Positions 24,405 to 34,235 of a stretch of 34,336 nt of DNA are shown here, one piece after another. The notes beneath the pieces were generated by a model. It ran no database searches, was not told the origin of the DNA, and saw only the letters and a list, made by a program, of their open reading frames with translations. How positions within the stretch are numbered: the first letter of the stretch is position 1; each line of letters starts with the position of its first letter. Made by a program: the position numbers and the translations under genes. The stretch comes from JBHHXR01 sp046757205. Lineage in GTDB: Bacteria; Pseudomonadota; Alphaproteobacteria; Rhodobacterales; Rhodobacteraceae. Where the stretch lies: positions 1 to 34,336 of the forward strand of contig JBHHXR010000005.1 of NCBI GenBank assembly GCA_046757205.1, read 5' to 3'.

Positions 24405-26273
24405 TTACTGGAATTGCGACAATATCTGCTCGATGATCCGCTGATTGATCTGCACGCCCTCGCGCTGCCGCAGCGCCGCGGCGTAATAGGCGAACAAATC
24501 GTTCCGGATTTCAGCCGTCTGCCTGGCCTTCAGCCTGTCAACGTCGTCCTTCCGTCCCGGCGCGCTGGCGTCGGGAACCACGATGTTCTGAAGTTGCACG
24601 ACCGCGGCGCCCTCATCGAGCGGCAGCGCGGCGACTTCCTTTTCCTCGAGGTCGAACACCGACCGCACGACATCGTCGGGCACGCCTTCGGGCCGCGCGT
24701 TCCGCCTGACGTCGGTCTCCGGCGTCACGGTCAGCGAAAACTCCGACGCCACCGCCGCCAGGCTTTCCCCGGCCGCCACCCGGTCGCGTATCGTTTCCGC
24801 CTTTTCCAAGAGCAGTTTCTGCGCCGTGACGGTTTCCCAGTCCTGCCGAACCTTGTCCGCGACCGAGGAAAACTCCGGAAGGTGCGGCGCCGTTATTTCA
24901 TCGACACGCAGGACAAAAATTCCGCCTTCCGTCAGCGCCGCGACGTCACGCTCCTCGCCCTTGCCCGCGGCGAACGCTTCGCTGAGGAATTCCGGGTCCG
25001 ACACCGGCCCGTCATTCCTGCCTTTCTCCAGCGTCACCTGCCGGAGTTCCAGATCGGTTTCCCCGGCGATCTCCTCCAGCGTCGCGCCGGCGGCCAGAAG
25101 GTCGTCGACCTCCGATGTCACCTGGGCGATGAAATCGAGCGCTTCGGTCCTCGCCAGGTCGCGGTTGATCTGGTCGCGCACGTCGGCAAACGGGGTCTGC
25201 TCGCCGGCAACGATGGCATTGACGCGGAACAGCGCCGGTCCGAGCGCGCTTGGCACCGGCCCGACGATGCCGGGCTCCTGCGCGCCGAAAACCACGGCGC
25301 GGGCATCGGCGCCGAGATCGGTCGCGGTGACGCTGCCCAGATCGGTGTCGGCGGGCCGCAATCCCCGCGCCCTTGCGACGTCATCGAAAGTCTTTTCACC
25401 CTCGTCGATCGCCGCCCTTGCCGCCTCGGCCTCCGCCTGCGTGGCGAAAACGATGCGGTCCAGCACCCGCTGTTCGGGTTTGTTGTACTGGCTGGCGCGG
25501 TTTTCGTATTCCTCCAGCAACACCTCTTCGGTCTTGCCAAAGCGGTCCAGCAGCATTTCCGGCGTCAGTTCCACATAGGTGACCTGCCGCGATTCCGGCA
25601 GCATGAAGCTGTCCGGGTTGTCGTCGAAATAGGCTTTCAGCACGGCCTCGGAAGCGACCGGCATCGCTTCGCCGAGGCTGTCACGGTCAAGCCGCACCCA
25701 CGCGAAGTCGCGCCGTTCCTCCAGATAGGCCAGCAGCGCACGCGCCGCCGCTCCGGGAACCGTGACGCCGCCCGACACGGCGGAGCGCAAAAGCTCGCGC
25801 GCCACGTTGCTGCGGATCCGGTTCTCGTATTCCGAGGGCGTGAGGTCGATCCGCTGCAGGCTGAACTTGTAGGCCTCCGGATCGAACTTTCCGTCGGGTC
25901 CCTGGAAGGTTGGCGTGGCCAGGAGTTGCTGGCGAACCGTGTCGTTGCCCGCCGAGATGCCCAGGCGCCGCGACTCCCCGTTGAGGGCTGCGGTGTTCAG
26001 CAGGCGCGACAGCACCGAAATCTCCAGTCCGAACGCCCTGGCCTGCGACATGGAGATGTTCTGCCCGAGTTGCTGCGACAGCGCGCGCAGTTTCTGACTG
26101 ACGGACCGGTAGTATTCGTCGGCGCTCACCTTCTCGTCGCCGACCGACGCCACGTCGCTCGCAACCAGGCCGCCCGAGCGCGTGCCGTAAAGTCCGATCA
26201 ATCCGACGATCAGCAGCGCCAGCAATCCCCAGGCGAGGATATTTCCCCGGGTCGAGCGGAAACTTCTCAGCAT
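24405..26273 (-). CDS. ppiD: PpiD-like membrane-anchored peptidyl-prolyl isomerase
   Basis: Folding factor at the periplasmic face of the inner membrane, associated with secretion. Residues 12-32 form the single membrane anchor after a basic N-terminus (MLRSFRSTRGNILAWG). Then follows a SurA/PpiD-type chaperone region with SVGDEKVSADEYYRSV, a degenerate parvulin domain at about 230-370 (VLDRIVFATQAEA... TDLGSVT), and a second helical chaperone part to residue 622. The parvulin domain is poorly conserved, as in many alphaproteobacterial PpiD proteins, so isomerase activity is uncertain. A GGAAGGA tract lies about 10 bases before the start. It precedes trpE on the same strand. Confidence 0.85.
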   Translation of the reverse strand: MLRSFRSTRGNILAWGLLALLIVGLIGLYGTRSGGLVASDVASVGDEKVSADEYYRSVSQKLRALSQQLGQNISMSQARAFGLEISVLSRLLNTAALNGESRRLGISAGNDTVRQQLLATPTFQGPDGKFDPEAYKFSLQRIDLTPSEYENRIRSNVARELLRSAVSGGVTVPGAAARALLAYLEERRDFAWVRLDRDSLGEAMPVASEAVLKAYFDDNPDSFMLPESRQVTYVELTPEMLLDRFGKTEEVLLEEYENRASQYNKPEQRVLDRIVFATQAEAEAARAAIDEGEKTFDDVARARGLRPADTDLGSVTATDLGADARAVVFGAQEPGIVGPVPSALGPALFRVNAIVAGEQTPFADVRDQINRDLARTEALDFIAQVTSEVDDLLAAGATLEEIAGETDLELRQVTLEKGRNDGPVSDPEFLSEAFAAGKGEERDVAALTEGGIFVLRVDEITAPHLPEFSSVADKVRQDWETVTAQKLLLEKAETIRDRVAAGESLAAVASEFSLTVTPETDVRRNARPEGVPDDVVRSVFDLEEKEVAALPLDEGAAVVQLQNIVVPDASAPGRKDDVDRLKARQTAEIRNDLFAYYAAALRQREGVQINQRIIEQILSQFQ

Positions 26274-26353
26274 TATCGACGATCCTTCCAGAGCCGCTGC
26301 GGGGCCGTCAGCGCGGCGTCGGTTTTAGGCGCTCGCAGGTACCTGTACAAGGC

Positions 26354-27538
26354 CTAAGGCACGAATGCCCTCAGCCGCCTGAACAATTCGGCGATGCCCA
26401 GCGTGTCGGCGTTGGCGAAGGCGATCCGAAGCGTGGTCTCGGCGACGCCGCCGCCGCCATCGGCGGCCATCGGCGCGAACATCGTGCCCGGAAGGACGAG
26501 CAGCGACTGCTCCGCCACCAGCCGCCGCGCCAGGGTGTCGGAGGGCATGTCGAACGGGTGCCGGACATAGGCGAAATAGGCACCGCAGCCCAGGAGTTCC
26601 CAGCCCGGCAGATCATTGAAACCGCTCTTCATCGCCGCGCGTCGGCGCAGTATCTCGGCGCGCTCCCCGGCCACCCACTGGTTCAGCTCGCGCAATCCAT
26701 AGAGCGCCGCCTTCTGGCCCAACTGGTTGGGGCAGATGGCTACGGAATCGAGAAATTTCTCGGTCTGCGCCAGAAGATCCGGGCCCGCCACCAACGCGCC
26801 GATACGGTGTCCCGTCAGACGGAACACCTTCGAAAACGAATAGAGATGCACCAGCCAGTCGCGCCAGCCCTCGGTTTCAAACAGGCGGTGCGGCGCACCG
26901 GTGGCCGAGTGAAAATCGCGGTATGTCTCGTCGACGACCAGCGACAGGCCGCGACTGCGAGCCAGATCGGAAAAGCCTTCAAGGATTTCGGCCGGGTATT
27001 CCGCGCCGGTCGGGTTGTTCGGCGTCACCAGCACGATGGCCCTGGTCCGGCCCGTCAGCCGGCGCTCCGCTTCCTCCGGCCGCGGAACCATGTCGGCCCC
27101 GCATGGCAGGGGCACCGTTTCGATACCGGCGGTATCGAGCCACATCTTGTGATTGAAGTACCACGGCGTTGGCAACATCACCGCGTCACCGGGCGCCGCG
27201 ATGGCCGCAATCGCAGCGCAAAAAGCCTGGTTGCAGCCCGAGGTGATGGCGACGTCGGCCGCCCCGATTTCAGCGCCGTAAATGCCCGACCAGCGCGCCG
27301 CGATTTCCGCGCGCAGTTCCGGGCGTCCCAGAACCGGGCCGTAAAGGTGGGTGTCGTCCTCGGCGATGGCCTCGGCCATCGCTTTGTGCAGCGGCGCGGG
27401 TGGCGGATCGACCGGCGCCGCCTGGCTCAGGTTCAACAGCGGCCTGCCGGGCGGAAAACTCACCCCGGCGATCCAGCGCCGCGCCTCCATCACCGGCGGC
27501 GGCGAGGTGGCAAGGATCGTCTGGCTGAAGGCGCGCAC
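26354..27538 (-). CDS. Class I/II PLP-dependent aminotransferase
   Basis: A fold-type I aminotransferase of 394 residues. The PLP lysine is Lys237 in LYSFSKVFRLTGHR. Other cofactor motifs are present: TSGCNQAF, TPNNPTGAEYP and VVDETYRDF (Asp and Tyr), plus the C-terminal TLRIAF substrate arginine. The substrate cannot be named from these motifs; aromatic or aspartate-type amino acids are plausible. The frame is open to 27715, but that extension would run antisense into the divergent ATPase gene. The GTG at 27538 has a GGGAGAG ribosome binding site six bases upstream and starts MRAFSQTILATSPPP, so it is preferred. It shares a 94-base divergent spacer with the ABC-F gene. Confidence 0.88.
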   Translation of the reverse strand: MRAFSQTILATSPPPVMEARRWIAGVSFPPGRPLLNLSQAAPVDPPPAPLHKAMAEAIAEDDTHLYGPVLGRPELRAEIAARWSGIYGAEIGAADVAITSGCNQAFCAAIAAIAAPGDAVMLPTPWYFNHKMWLDTAGIETVPLPCGADMVPRPEEAERRLTGRTRAIVLVTPNNPTGAEYPAEILEGFSDLARSRGLSLVVDETYRDFHSATGAPHRLFETEGWRDWLVHLYSFSKVFRLTGHRIGALVAGPDLLAQTEKFLDSVAICPNQLGQKAALYGLRELNQWVAGERAEILRRRAAMKSGFNDLPGWELLGCGAYFAYVRHPFDMPSDTLARRLVAEQSLLVLPGTMFAPMAADGGGGVAETTLRIAFANADTLGIAELFRRLRAFVP

Positions 27539-27632
27539 GGCAAACTCTCCCGGTTTTCGCCGCACGATGTCGCACGGCAAAGCGGGATGCAAGCGCTTGA
27601 CGCAGCACGGCCGAGCGGCGATATCGCTGGCC

Positions 27633-29465
<1,833 letters not shown>

Positions 29466-29649
29466 CACCCGGCACGCCCGGACGAAAAGCGCCCCCCGCG
29501 CCGGGGCCGGGTACGGCCGGTAGCGAGGCGGGTCGGGCGGGACAGCCCGTCCGGATGCCCGGCGCCCACTTCACGCAAATCCGGGCCGGGGAGTTCCGGC
29601 CTGCCTCGCGTGATCGCGGTTGCCCCGGGAAAGGCAATGCTGGCCGGGC

Positions 29650-29686
29650 CAAAAGAAAAACCCCGGGGGAGGGGCCTCCGGGGTTT
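29650..29686 (-). terminator. Rho-independent terminator (- strand)
   Basis: Inverted repeat AAACCCCGG (29658-29666) and CCGGGGTTT (29678-29686); three further pairs including one G-U extend it to a 12-base-pair stem with a 5-base loop. Read on the - strand, the stem is followed by TTTTTCTTTT (29660-29651), a good U-tract. On the + strand only three T follow, so it would be a weaker stop for the ABC-F transcript. It lies about 20 bases beyond the stop codon of the - strand remnant. Confidence 0.8.
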
Positions 29687-29707
29687 CGCAACCTAAGCCG
29701 GCCGGCT

Positions 29708-29854
29708 TCAGTTCAACCGGTTCTTGATGGCGTCGATGCGGCCAGCTTTCGGGCTTTCATTGTCCTCTTCCAGGACGGCCCTGATCCGCGCCGGCTTCGC
29801 GGACGAGAAGCGGCCGAAGTCTTCCTGCCGGCACCGTTCGACAGTTCTCTGCCT
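29708..29854 (-). pseudogene. Coding-like fragment without a start codon
   Basis: A - strand frame of 48 codons plus TGA reads ...EDFGRFSSAKPARIRAVLEE then DNESPKAGRIDAIKNRLN. Its third codon positions are mostly G or C like real genes in this window, and it is followed at once by a strong terminator. It opens only after an in-frame TGA at 29855-29857 and contains no ATG, GTG or TTG usable as a start in its first 40 codons. I do not recognise the protein. It could be the 3' end of a gene truncated by rearrangement, a frameshifted gene, or a chance frame in a 3' untranslated region. Confidence 0.4.
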
Positions 29855-29982
29855 TCACTGGATCTCACTGAATCGCTGGCTTGAAATCGCCGATATCCGG
29901 CCTGACACAGGCGCATTCCCGGGTTCTTTACGAACGCGTTATGTGTTTGTTTCCAAGGGACAATGGCAATTCTTTCGTCCGT

Positions 29983-30534
29983 TCAGCCCTTCCACTTTAT
30001 GGAACAGCCGATCGACGGCACCTGTTCCTCCGGCCCTCTCCCGGTCTCGGCCACCTGTTTCATCGCCTCGTAAAGGTCGCGCCTGAGGTCGGGCGGACCG
30101 GCCTGCCTGCGCGACGCGTCGAGGCGCCCGCGATACTGCAACTCGTGGTCGGCGTTGAAGCCGAAGAAGTCCGGCGTGCAGGCCGCGTCGTAGGCGCGGG
30201 CGACGTTCTGGTCCTCGTCGTGCAGGTAGGGAAAGGTAAAACCCTGCCGCTTCGCCATCTCCACCATGCCGTCGAAGCTGTCCTCGGGATAGGTGGCGGC
30301 GTCGTTGGAGCAGATCGCCGCCACGCCGATGCCGAGCGCCTGCAGGTCCTTCGCATCGCGCACGATACGGTCGATCACCGCCAGCACATAGGGGCAATGG
30401 TTGCAGATGAACATGATCAGCGTGCCCTTCGGCCCGCTGACATCGGCCAGGCTGTAGGTCCTGCCGTCGGTGGCGGGCAGGGTGAAATCCGGCGCTTTCC
30501 AGCCGAAATCGCAGACGGGGGGGATGGCGGCCAT
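29983..30534 (-). CDS. Thioredoxin-fold (AhpC/TSA-like) family protein
   Basis: A 183-residue cytoplasmic protein with a redoxin fold. The N-terminal APDFTLPATDG is followed by MFICNHCPYV, giving a C-x2-C redox pair at Cys44 and Cys47, then VAAICSNDAATYPEDS and YDAACTPDFFGFN with Cys119. This set (CNHCPYV plus TPDFF) defines a thioredoxin-like family common in Proteobacteria, whose substrate is not established. There is no signal peptide. An AGGAG tract lies seven bases before the ATG. It follows brnA on the same strand with a 46-base gap, so read-through from the toxin-antitoxin promoter is possible. Confidence 0.85.
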   Translation of the reverse strand: MAAIPPVCDFGWKAPDFTLPATDGRTYSLADVSGPKGTLIMFICNHCPYVLAVIDRIVRDAKDLQALGIGVAAICSNDAATYPEDSFDGMVEMAKRQGFTFPYLHDEDQNVARAYDAACTPDFFGFNADHELQYRGRLDASRRQAGPPDLRRDLYEAMKQVAETGRGPEEQVPSIGCSIKWKG

Positions 30535-30580
30535 GGCTTCGCTCCTGGTTGACCTTGCCGCGCGACTCTAGCGCATGGCG

Positions 30581-30940
30581 CTATTTCGGCAAGCCCAGCG
30601 CCGCGCGCAAGGTGGCATTGGCCCGCGTCTGCCAGCCGCGCCCGCCTTTCTTCAGGGCCTCGATCACGTCGCGGTCGAGATACATCGTCACCCGCTTCTT
30701 GCGCTCGTGCTCGGGCAGTGGCGGGCGGCCGTGCCGGCGCAGGATTTCCGCCAGCTCGGCATGTTCGGCGGCCGGGCGCATGCGGCGAAAATCGGCTTCC
30801 GTCAGGGGCGGGTTGTCCGGGTCGCTTTCCGCCGCCCGGGTGATCGCCTCGTCGGTCATCTCGCGCGGCTGAAACGGCGCGCCGTCCTCGGACAGTTCGT
30901 CACGCGGGGCTGCACCGGTTCCTTTCACGGTTTTTCCCAT
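30581..30940 (-). CDS. brnA: BrnA-family antitoxin
   Basis: The 119-residue product ends in a ribbon-helix-helix DNA-binding segment: RKKRVTMYLDRDVIEAL then KKGGRGWQTRANATLRAALG, the BrnA antitoxin pattern. In characterised systems BrnA binds and neutralises BrnT and represses the brnTA promoter. The N-terminal half (about 60 residues, acidic and proline-rich) is longer than in short BrnA proteins and may contain the toxin-binding part. It overlaps the end of brnT by 16 bases, so the two are translated from one message. The toxin-first gene order is the usual one for brnTA. Confidence 0.85.
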   Translation of the reverse strand: MGKTVKGTGAAPRDELSEDGAPFQPREMTDEAITRAAESDPDNPPLTEADFRRMRPAAEHAELAEILRRHGRPPLPEHERKKRVTMYLDRDVIEALKKGGRGWQTRANATLRAALGLPK

Positions 30941-31188
30941 TTCCCAGTCTCTCTTTCATTGGCTTTCCGCAGGCTTGTGACCCGCAGCTTCTGCCGGCGA
31001 AGCGTGATAGTCAGCACGTGCAGCCGCCCGTCGATCAGACCTGTTGCCCGCGCGCGGGCTTCACCGTAGTCGCGGCGATCGTCGGCAATCACCGTCGCGG
31101 TTTCCCGCTCGAACCGCGCCATGTCGGCGAAATCGACGCCGTGTTTTTCGAGACTGGCCCGCTGCTTCGCCTCGTCCCATTCGTACAT
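30925..31188 (-). CDS. brnT: BrnT-family ribonuclease toxin
   Basis: An 87-residue protein matching BrnT, a RelE-like fold ribonuclease that stops translation. It begins MYEWDEAKQRASLEKHGVDF, the hallmark WDxxKxxxNxxKHGVxF-type opening, with Lys/His residues there and Arg residues in the C-terminal LRVTSLRKANERE, which corresponds to the conserved RISARKA(N)xRE motif. In place of the usual Ile-Ser-Ala it reads VTSLRKAN, a mild deviation; toxicity is likely but not certain. No ribosome binding site precedes the ATG. The promoter -10 box ends only 12 bases upstream, so the mRNA is nearly leaderless. Confidence 0.88.
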   Translation of the reverse strand: MYEWDEAKQRASLEKHGVDFADMARFERETATVIADDRRDYGEARARATGLIDGRLHVLTITLRRQKLRVTSLRKANERETGKWEKP

Positions 31189-31199
31189 GGGACGGGTTT

Positions 31200-31227
31200 A
31201 ATGTACATATAATTAACGAAATGTCAA
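31200..31227 (-). promoter_or_regulatory. brnTA promoter
   Basis: On the - strand a perfect -35 box TTGACA (31227-31222) is followed after 16 bases by TACATT (31205-31200), 4 of 6 matches to TATAAT. The surrounding 50 bases are strongly AT-rich in a GC-rich window. Initiation about seven bases after the -10 box would fall near 31193, leaving roughly five bases before the brnT ATG. Confidence 0.6.
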
Positions 31228-31245
31228 TTTATGTATGTATATAAA
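31201..31245. repeat. Palindromes flanking the brnTA promoter (putative BrnA operators)
   Basis: ATGTACAT at 31201-31208 is a perfect 8-base palindrome overlapping the -10 box. At 31228-31245 an 18-base imperfect palindrome (TTTATGTAT and GTATATAAA, 7 of 9 pairs) lies just upstream of the -35 box. Both share the TGTAT/TGTAC core. Ribbon-helix-helix antitoxins bind paired palindromes at their own promoters, so these are natural operator candidates for BrnA; binding is inferred. Confidence 0.45.
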
Positions 31246-31293
31246 TCTGTGGCGGAGAAACCCCAGGCGCGTGTCGAACGACGCAGTTGCGAT

Positions 31294-31869
31294 TTATTTC
31301 TTCGGTCGCCGCATGTTGGCCAGCCGCCCCATCTGGATCTTGACATATTGCTCGTTAATGTCCTCTGGGTCGAAAGGCCCATCATACCATTCGAGAAGAT
31401 CATCGTGATCTTCGTGCGCCGGATCGGCCATCGCTTCCAGGAACATTTCAAATCCCGGTGGGCCGCCAACGTCTTCCGGCGGCGCGCGCCACTTGCCGTT
31501 CACGAAGCGCGGCAGGCGCGAGCCCCTTTCGGCCTCGAACAAGCCGGTCACCTCGATCAGGTGCTCCCAGTTGTCGCCCATGTCGTAAACGTAGCGAAAC
31601 TCCTTGACGCCGGTGTCGCGGAGTTTGGTCAGCCGCGCGGTACTGGCGCTATAGACCTTGTCATCGTCGCCAAATCCGTCGTCGAACGGGATGCCGTAGC
31701 GCCGTCCGCCGAAATCAAACTCCCACAGATGATAGTCGAACCACTGGAATGCGGCCTGAATGGTGTCGTGCAGGCCCTTGAACGTCATGGAGAGCGGAAC
31801 CTCGACCTCGCGCCAGGGCGCGGGATCGAGATACAGAAGCGTGATACGCAGTCTGGCGGCATCGGTCAT
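31294..31869 (-). CDS. Plasmid pRiA4b ORF-3-like family protein
   Basis: A 191-residue acidic protein of the pRiA4b ORF-3 family (PF07929), named from an Agrobacterium rhizogenes plasmid. Visible family features are LRITLLYLDPAPWREVEVP at residues 7-25, FKGLHDTIQAAFQWFDYHLW, FDFGGRRYG, the core YVYDMGDNWEHLIEV, and the C-terminal LEAMADPAHEDHDDLLEW with FDPEDIN. The conserved His, Asp and Trp residues are retained. The biochemical function is not established; members are scattered on plasmids and in chromosomal accessory regions. It starts 37 bases after parE on the same strand and ends 105 bases before brnT, so it could be transcribed with parE. Confidence 0.85.
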   Translation of the reverse strand: MTDAARLRITLLYLDPAPWREVEVPLSMTFKGLHDTIQAAFQWFDYHLWEFDFGGRRYGIPFDDGFGDDDKVYSASTARLTKLRDTGVKEFRYVYDMGDNWEHLIEVTGLFEAERGSRLPRFVNGKWRAPPEDVGGPPGFEMFLEAMADPAHEDHDDLLEWYDGPFDPEDINEQYVKIQMGRLANMRRPKK

Positions 31870-31906
31870 GAAAAGCCCTCATATACCCTGCATCCGAAAA
31901 CAGGAC

Positions 31907-33895
31907 TCAAACATCCAGCCCCTCCACAAACCGCGCATTCTCCTGAATGTACTGGAACCGCAGTTCCGGCTTCTTGCCCATCAGGCGTTCCACCAGGGTG
32001 CCGGTCTCGCCCGGTTCGTCGTCGTCGACGGAAACCCGGATCAGTGTCCGGGTGGCGGGGTTCATGGTGGTTTCCTTCAACTGCCCCGGGTTCATCTCGC
32101 CCAGACCCTTGAAGCGACTGACCTCGATCTTGCCGCGCCCGCCGAGGCCGTCGGCCAGCAGGCGGTCCTTCTCCGCCTCGTCCGACGCGTAGACCGACCT
32201 CGCCCCCTGTGTCAGGCGGAACAAGGGCGGCGCGGCGAGGAACAGGTGGCCATCGTCGATCAGCGGCCGCATCTGGGTGAAGAAGAAGGTCATCAGCAAG
32301 GACGCGATATGCGCGCCGTCCACGTCGGCGTCGGTCATGATGATGATGCGCTCGTAGCGCAGGTCGGCGGCGTTGTATTTGGTGCCGGTCTGCACTCCCA
32401 TGGCCTGGCACAGGTCGGCCAGCTCCTGGTTTTTCATCATCTTGGCCGAGGCCGCGCCCAGCACGTTCAGGATCTTGCCCCTCAGCGGCAGCACCGCCTG
32501 CGTGCGCCGGTCGCGCGCCTGCTTGGCCGAGCCGCCGGCGCTGTCGCCCTCCACCAGAAACAGCTCCGATTCCGCGCGCGAGGCGCAGGAGCAGTCGGCC
32601 AGCTTGCCCGGCAGCCGCAGTTTCTTGACCGCCGATTTGCGTTGCGTCTCCTTCTCGGCGCGCCGGCGCAGCCGTTCCTCCGAGCGCAGCACGAGGTAGT
32701 CGAGAATGGCGCCGGCCGATTTCGGGTCGGCGGCCAGCCAGTGGTCGAAATGGTCGCGCACCGAACTTTCCACCAGCCGCTGCGCGTTCGACGTCGCCAG
32801 CCGGTCCTTGGTCTGGCCGACGAACTCGGGCTCGCGGATGAAAACCGAAATCATCGCACAGCCGGCCGACGTGACGTCGTCGCGCGAAATCTGCTGCGCC
32901 TTGCGGTTGCCGACCAGTTCGCCGTAGGCGCGAATGCCCCGCGTGATGGCGGCCCAGAACCCGGCCTCGTGGGTTCCGCCCTCCGGCGTCGGCACGGTGT
33001 TGCAGTAGGAGTGGACGAACGGGTCGCGCGCCGGCGTCCAGTTGATCGCCCATTCGACGAAGCCGGGAATGTCGCGGCCAAAGCGCTCGGCGAACCCGAC
33101 CTTGCCGGAAAACGGCGCGTCGCTGTAGGTGGCGGCGCCGGCGAGGCTCTCGTTGAGGTATTCTGACAGCCCGCCGGGGAAGTGGAACAGGGCCTGTTCC
33201 GGCGTATCGTCGTCGATGCATTCCGGTGCGCATTTCCAGCGGATTTCCACGCCCGAGAACAGATAGGCCTTGGAACGCGCCATCCGGAACAGCCGCGCCG
33301 GCCTGAACCGCGCCTTGGGGCCGAAGATCTGCGCGTCGGGGTGAAACAGCACGGACGTGCCGCGCCGGTTGGGAGTCGGCCCGAGCTTCTCGATCGGGCC
33401 AAGCGGCAGACCGCGGGAAAAAACCTGCCGGAACAGGCTGCGGTTGCGCGCCACCTCGACCTCCAGATGTTCCGACAGCGCATTGACCACCGATACGCCG
33501 ACGCCGTGCAGCCCGCCGGAAGTCTGATACGACTTGCCGGAAAACTTGCCGCCCGAGTGCAGCGTGCACAGGATCACTTCCAGCGCCGACTTGTCGGGGA
33601 ATTTCGGGTGCGGATCGACCGGTATGCCGCGGCCGTTGTCACGCACCGTCATCGAGAAATCCGGATGCAGTTCAACCTCGATCCGGCTGGCGTGCCCGGC
33701 CACCGCCTCGTCCATGGCGTTGTCGAGAACCTCGGCCGCCAGGTGGTGCAGGGCGCGGTCGTCGGTGCCGCCGATATACATGCCGGGCCGTTTGCGGACC
33801 GGCTCCAGCCCCTCCAGAACTTCGATCGAGGATGCGTTGTAGGCCGCGGCGGCACTGTCGGCGAACAGATCGTCGGACCGGGCGGTTTGCGTCAT
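31907..33895 (-). CDS. parE: DNA topoisomerase IV subunit B
   Basis: ATPase subunit of topoisomerase IV, which unlinks daughter chromosomes with ParC. The GHKL ATPase motifs are DNAMDEA (58-64), DNGRGIPV (86-93) and the ATP lid GGLHGVG (127-133). The TOPRIM domain has EGDSAGGSA from residue 449 and DADVDGAHI about 70 residues later, and the protein ends in the short C-terminal tail typical of ParE. The 662-residue length and IEVLEGLEPVRKRPGMYIGGTD with ALHHL fit alphaproteobacterial ParE rather than the longer GyrB. The start ATG lies about 27 bases from a predicted transcription start. parC is not in the window. Confidence 0.95.
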   Translation of the reverse strand: MTQTARSDDLFADSAAAAYNASSIEVLEGLEPVRKRPGMYIGGTDDRALHHLAAEVLDNAMDEAVAGHASRIEVELHPDFSMTVRDNGRGIPVDPHPKFPDKSALEVILCTLHSGGKFSGKSYQTSGGLHGVGVSVVNALSEHLEVEVARNRSLFRQVFSRGLPLGPIEKLGPTPNRRGTSVLFHPDAQIFGPKARFRPARLFRMARSKAYLFSGVEIRWKCAPECIDDDTPEQALFHFPGGLSEYLNESLAGAATYSDAPFSGKVGFAERFGRDIPGFVEWAINWTPARDPFVHSYCNTVPTPEGGTHEAGFWAAITRGIRAYGELVGNRKAQQISRDDVTSAGCAMISVFIREPEFVGQTKDRLATSNAQRLVESSVRDHFDHWLAADPKSAGAILDYLVLRSEERLRRRAEKETQRKSAVKKLRLPGKLADCSCASRAESELFLVEGDSAGGSAKQARDRRTQAVLPLRGKILNVLGAASAKMMKNQELADLCQAMGVQTGTKYNAADLRYERIIIMTDADVDGAHIASLLMTFFFTQMRPLIDDGHLFLAAPPLFRLTQGARSVYASDEAEKDRLLADGLGGRGKIEVSRFKGLGEMNPGQLKETTMNPATRTLIRVSVDDDEPGETGTLVERLMGKKPELRFQYIQENARFVEGLDV

Positions 33896-34235
33896 GGTTG
33901 TTCTCGATTCTTGACTGCTCGTCGCGATATTATGTCAGATCGCGGGGTCCGGGGGCAACATCTGGTGGCCGGTCGGGACGAATTGCGGCAGGCGGCACGC
34001 CGGGCCAGCGTGACTTTCCGGCGGTTTCCGGTGCTTTTTTTCCCGCGCCCAAGAAGCAAGAGCCGCGGGGAGATCGATCTCGCATGCTGTTTTGCCAGCT
34101 TTTCGACAAGACGTCATCCACCTGCACCTACCTTCCGGCCAGCCGCCGCGGCGGCGAGGCACCGCCTCGACAACCGGTCGCCGGCGCGATAGCAAATCCG
34201 CAGCCGGGCCCGCAAACCGGCGGAGGGAGGTAAGC
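33896..34235. other. Divergent spacer between parE and a lipoprotein gene
   Basis: The 340-base gap holds the candidate parE promoter at its left end and the lipoprotein ribosome binding site GGAGGGAGG (34222-34230) at its right end. Open frames cross it on both strands but none has family-like content. I found no LexA box, no obvious transcription-factor palindrome and no convincing + strand promoter. Confidence 0.5.
33929..33958 (-). promoter_or_regulatory. Candidate parE promoter
   Basis: On the - strand TTGCCC (33958-33953) and CATAAT (33934-33929) are spaced by 18 bases, matching the sigma-70-type boxes at 4 and 5 of 6 positions. The start point near 33922 would leave a leader of about 27 bases before the parE ATG. 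No other promoter-like pair stood out in this spacer. Confidence 0.4.

Larger units (their letters stand above)
29466..29982. other. 517-base gap with terminator and reading-frame remnant
   Basis: No intact gene is recognisable between the ABC-F gene and the thioredoxin-fold gene. The first 180 bases are very GC-rich with no supported reading frame. A strong - strand terminator and a headless coding-like stretch (listed separately) occupy 29651-29854. Bases 29855-29982 are less GC-rich than their surroundings and show stops in all likely frames; a 67-codon - strand frame starting at 29916 has codon use unlike the neighbours and is not supported. Confidence 0.6.

Noticed and set aside
24261..26357. 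698-codon open frame on the + strand opposite ppiD
   Set aside because: It is antisense to ppiD and the start of trpE; its composition is typical of a reversed GC-rich gene.
29713..29916. 67-codon - strand frame starting ATG at 29916
   Set aside because: Its codon use is unlike neighbouring genes, and the overlapping frame at 29708-29854 looks more gene-like.
31760..33569. Long open frames on both strands over parE (31760-33166 + and 31866-33569 -)
   Set aside because: They are shadows of parE, whose ATPase and TOPRIM motifs are unambiguous.
33911..33934. TTGACT followed by TATTAT on the + strand as a promoter for the lipoprotein
   Set aside because: The spacer is only 11 bases, too short for a sigma-70 promoter, and the lipoprotein start is 300 bases away.
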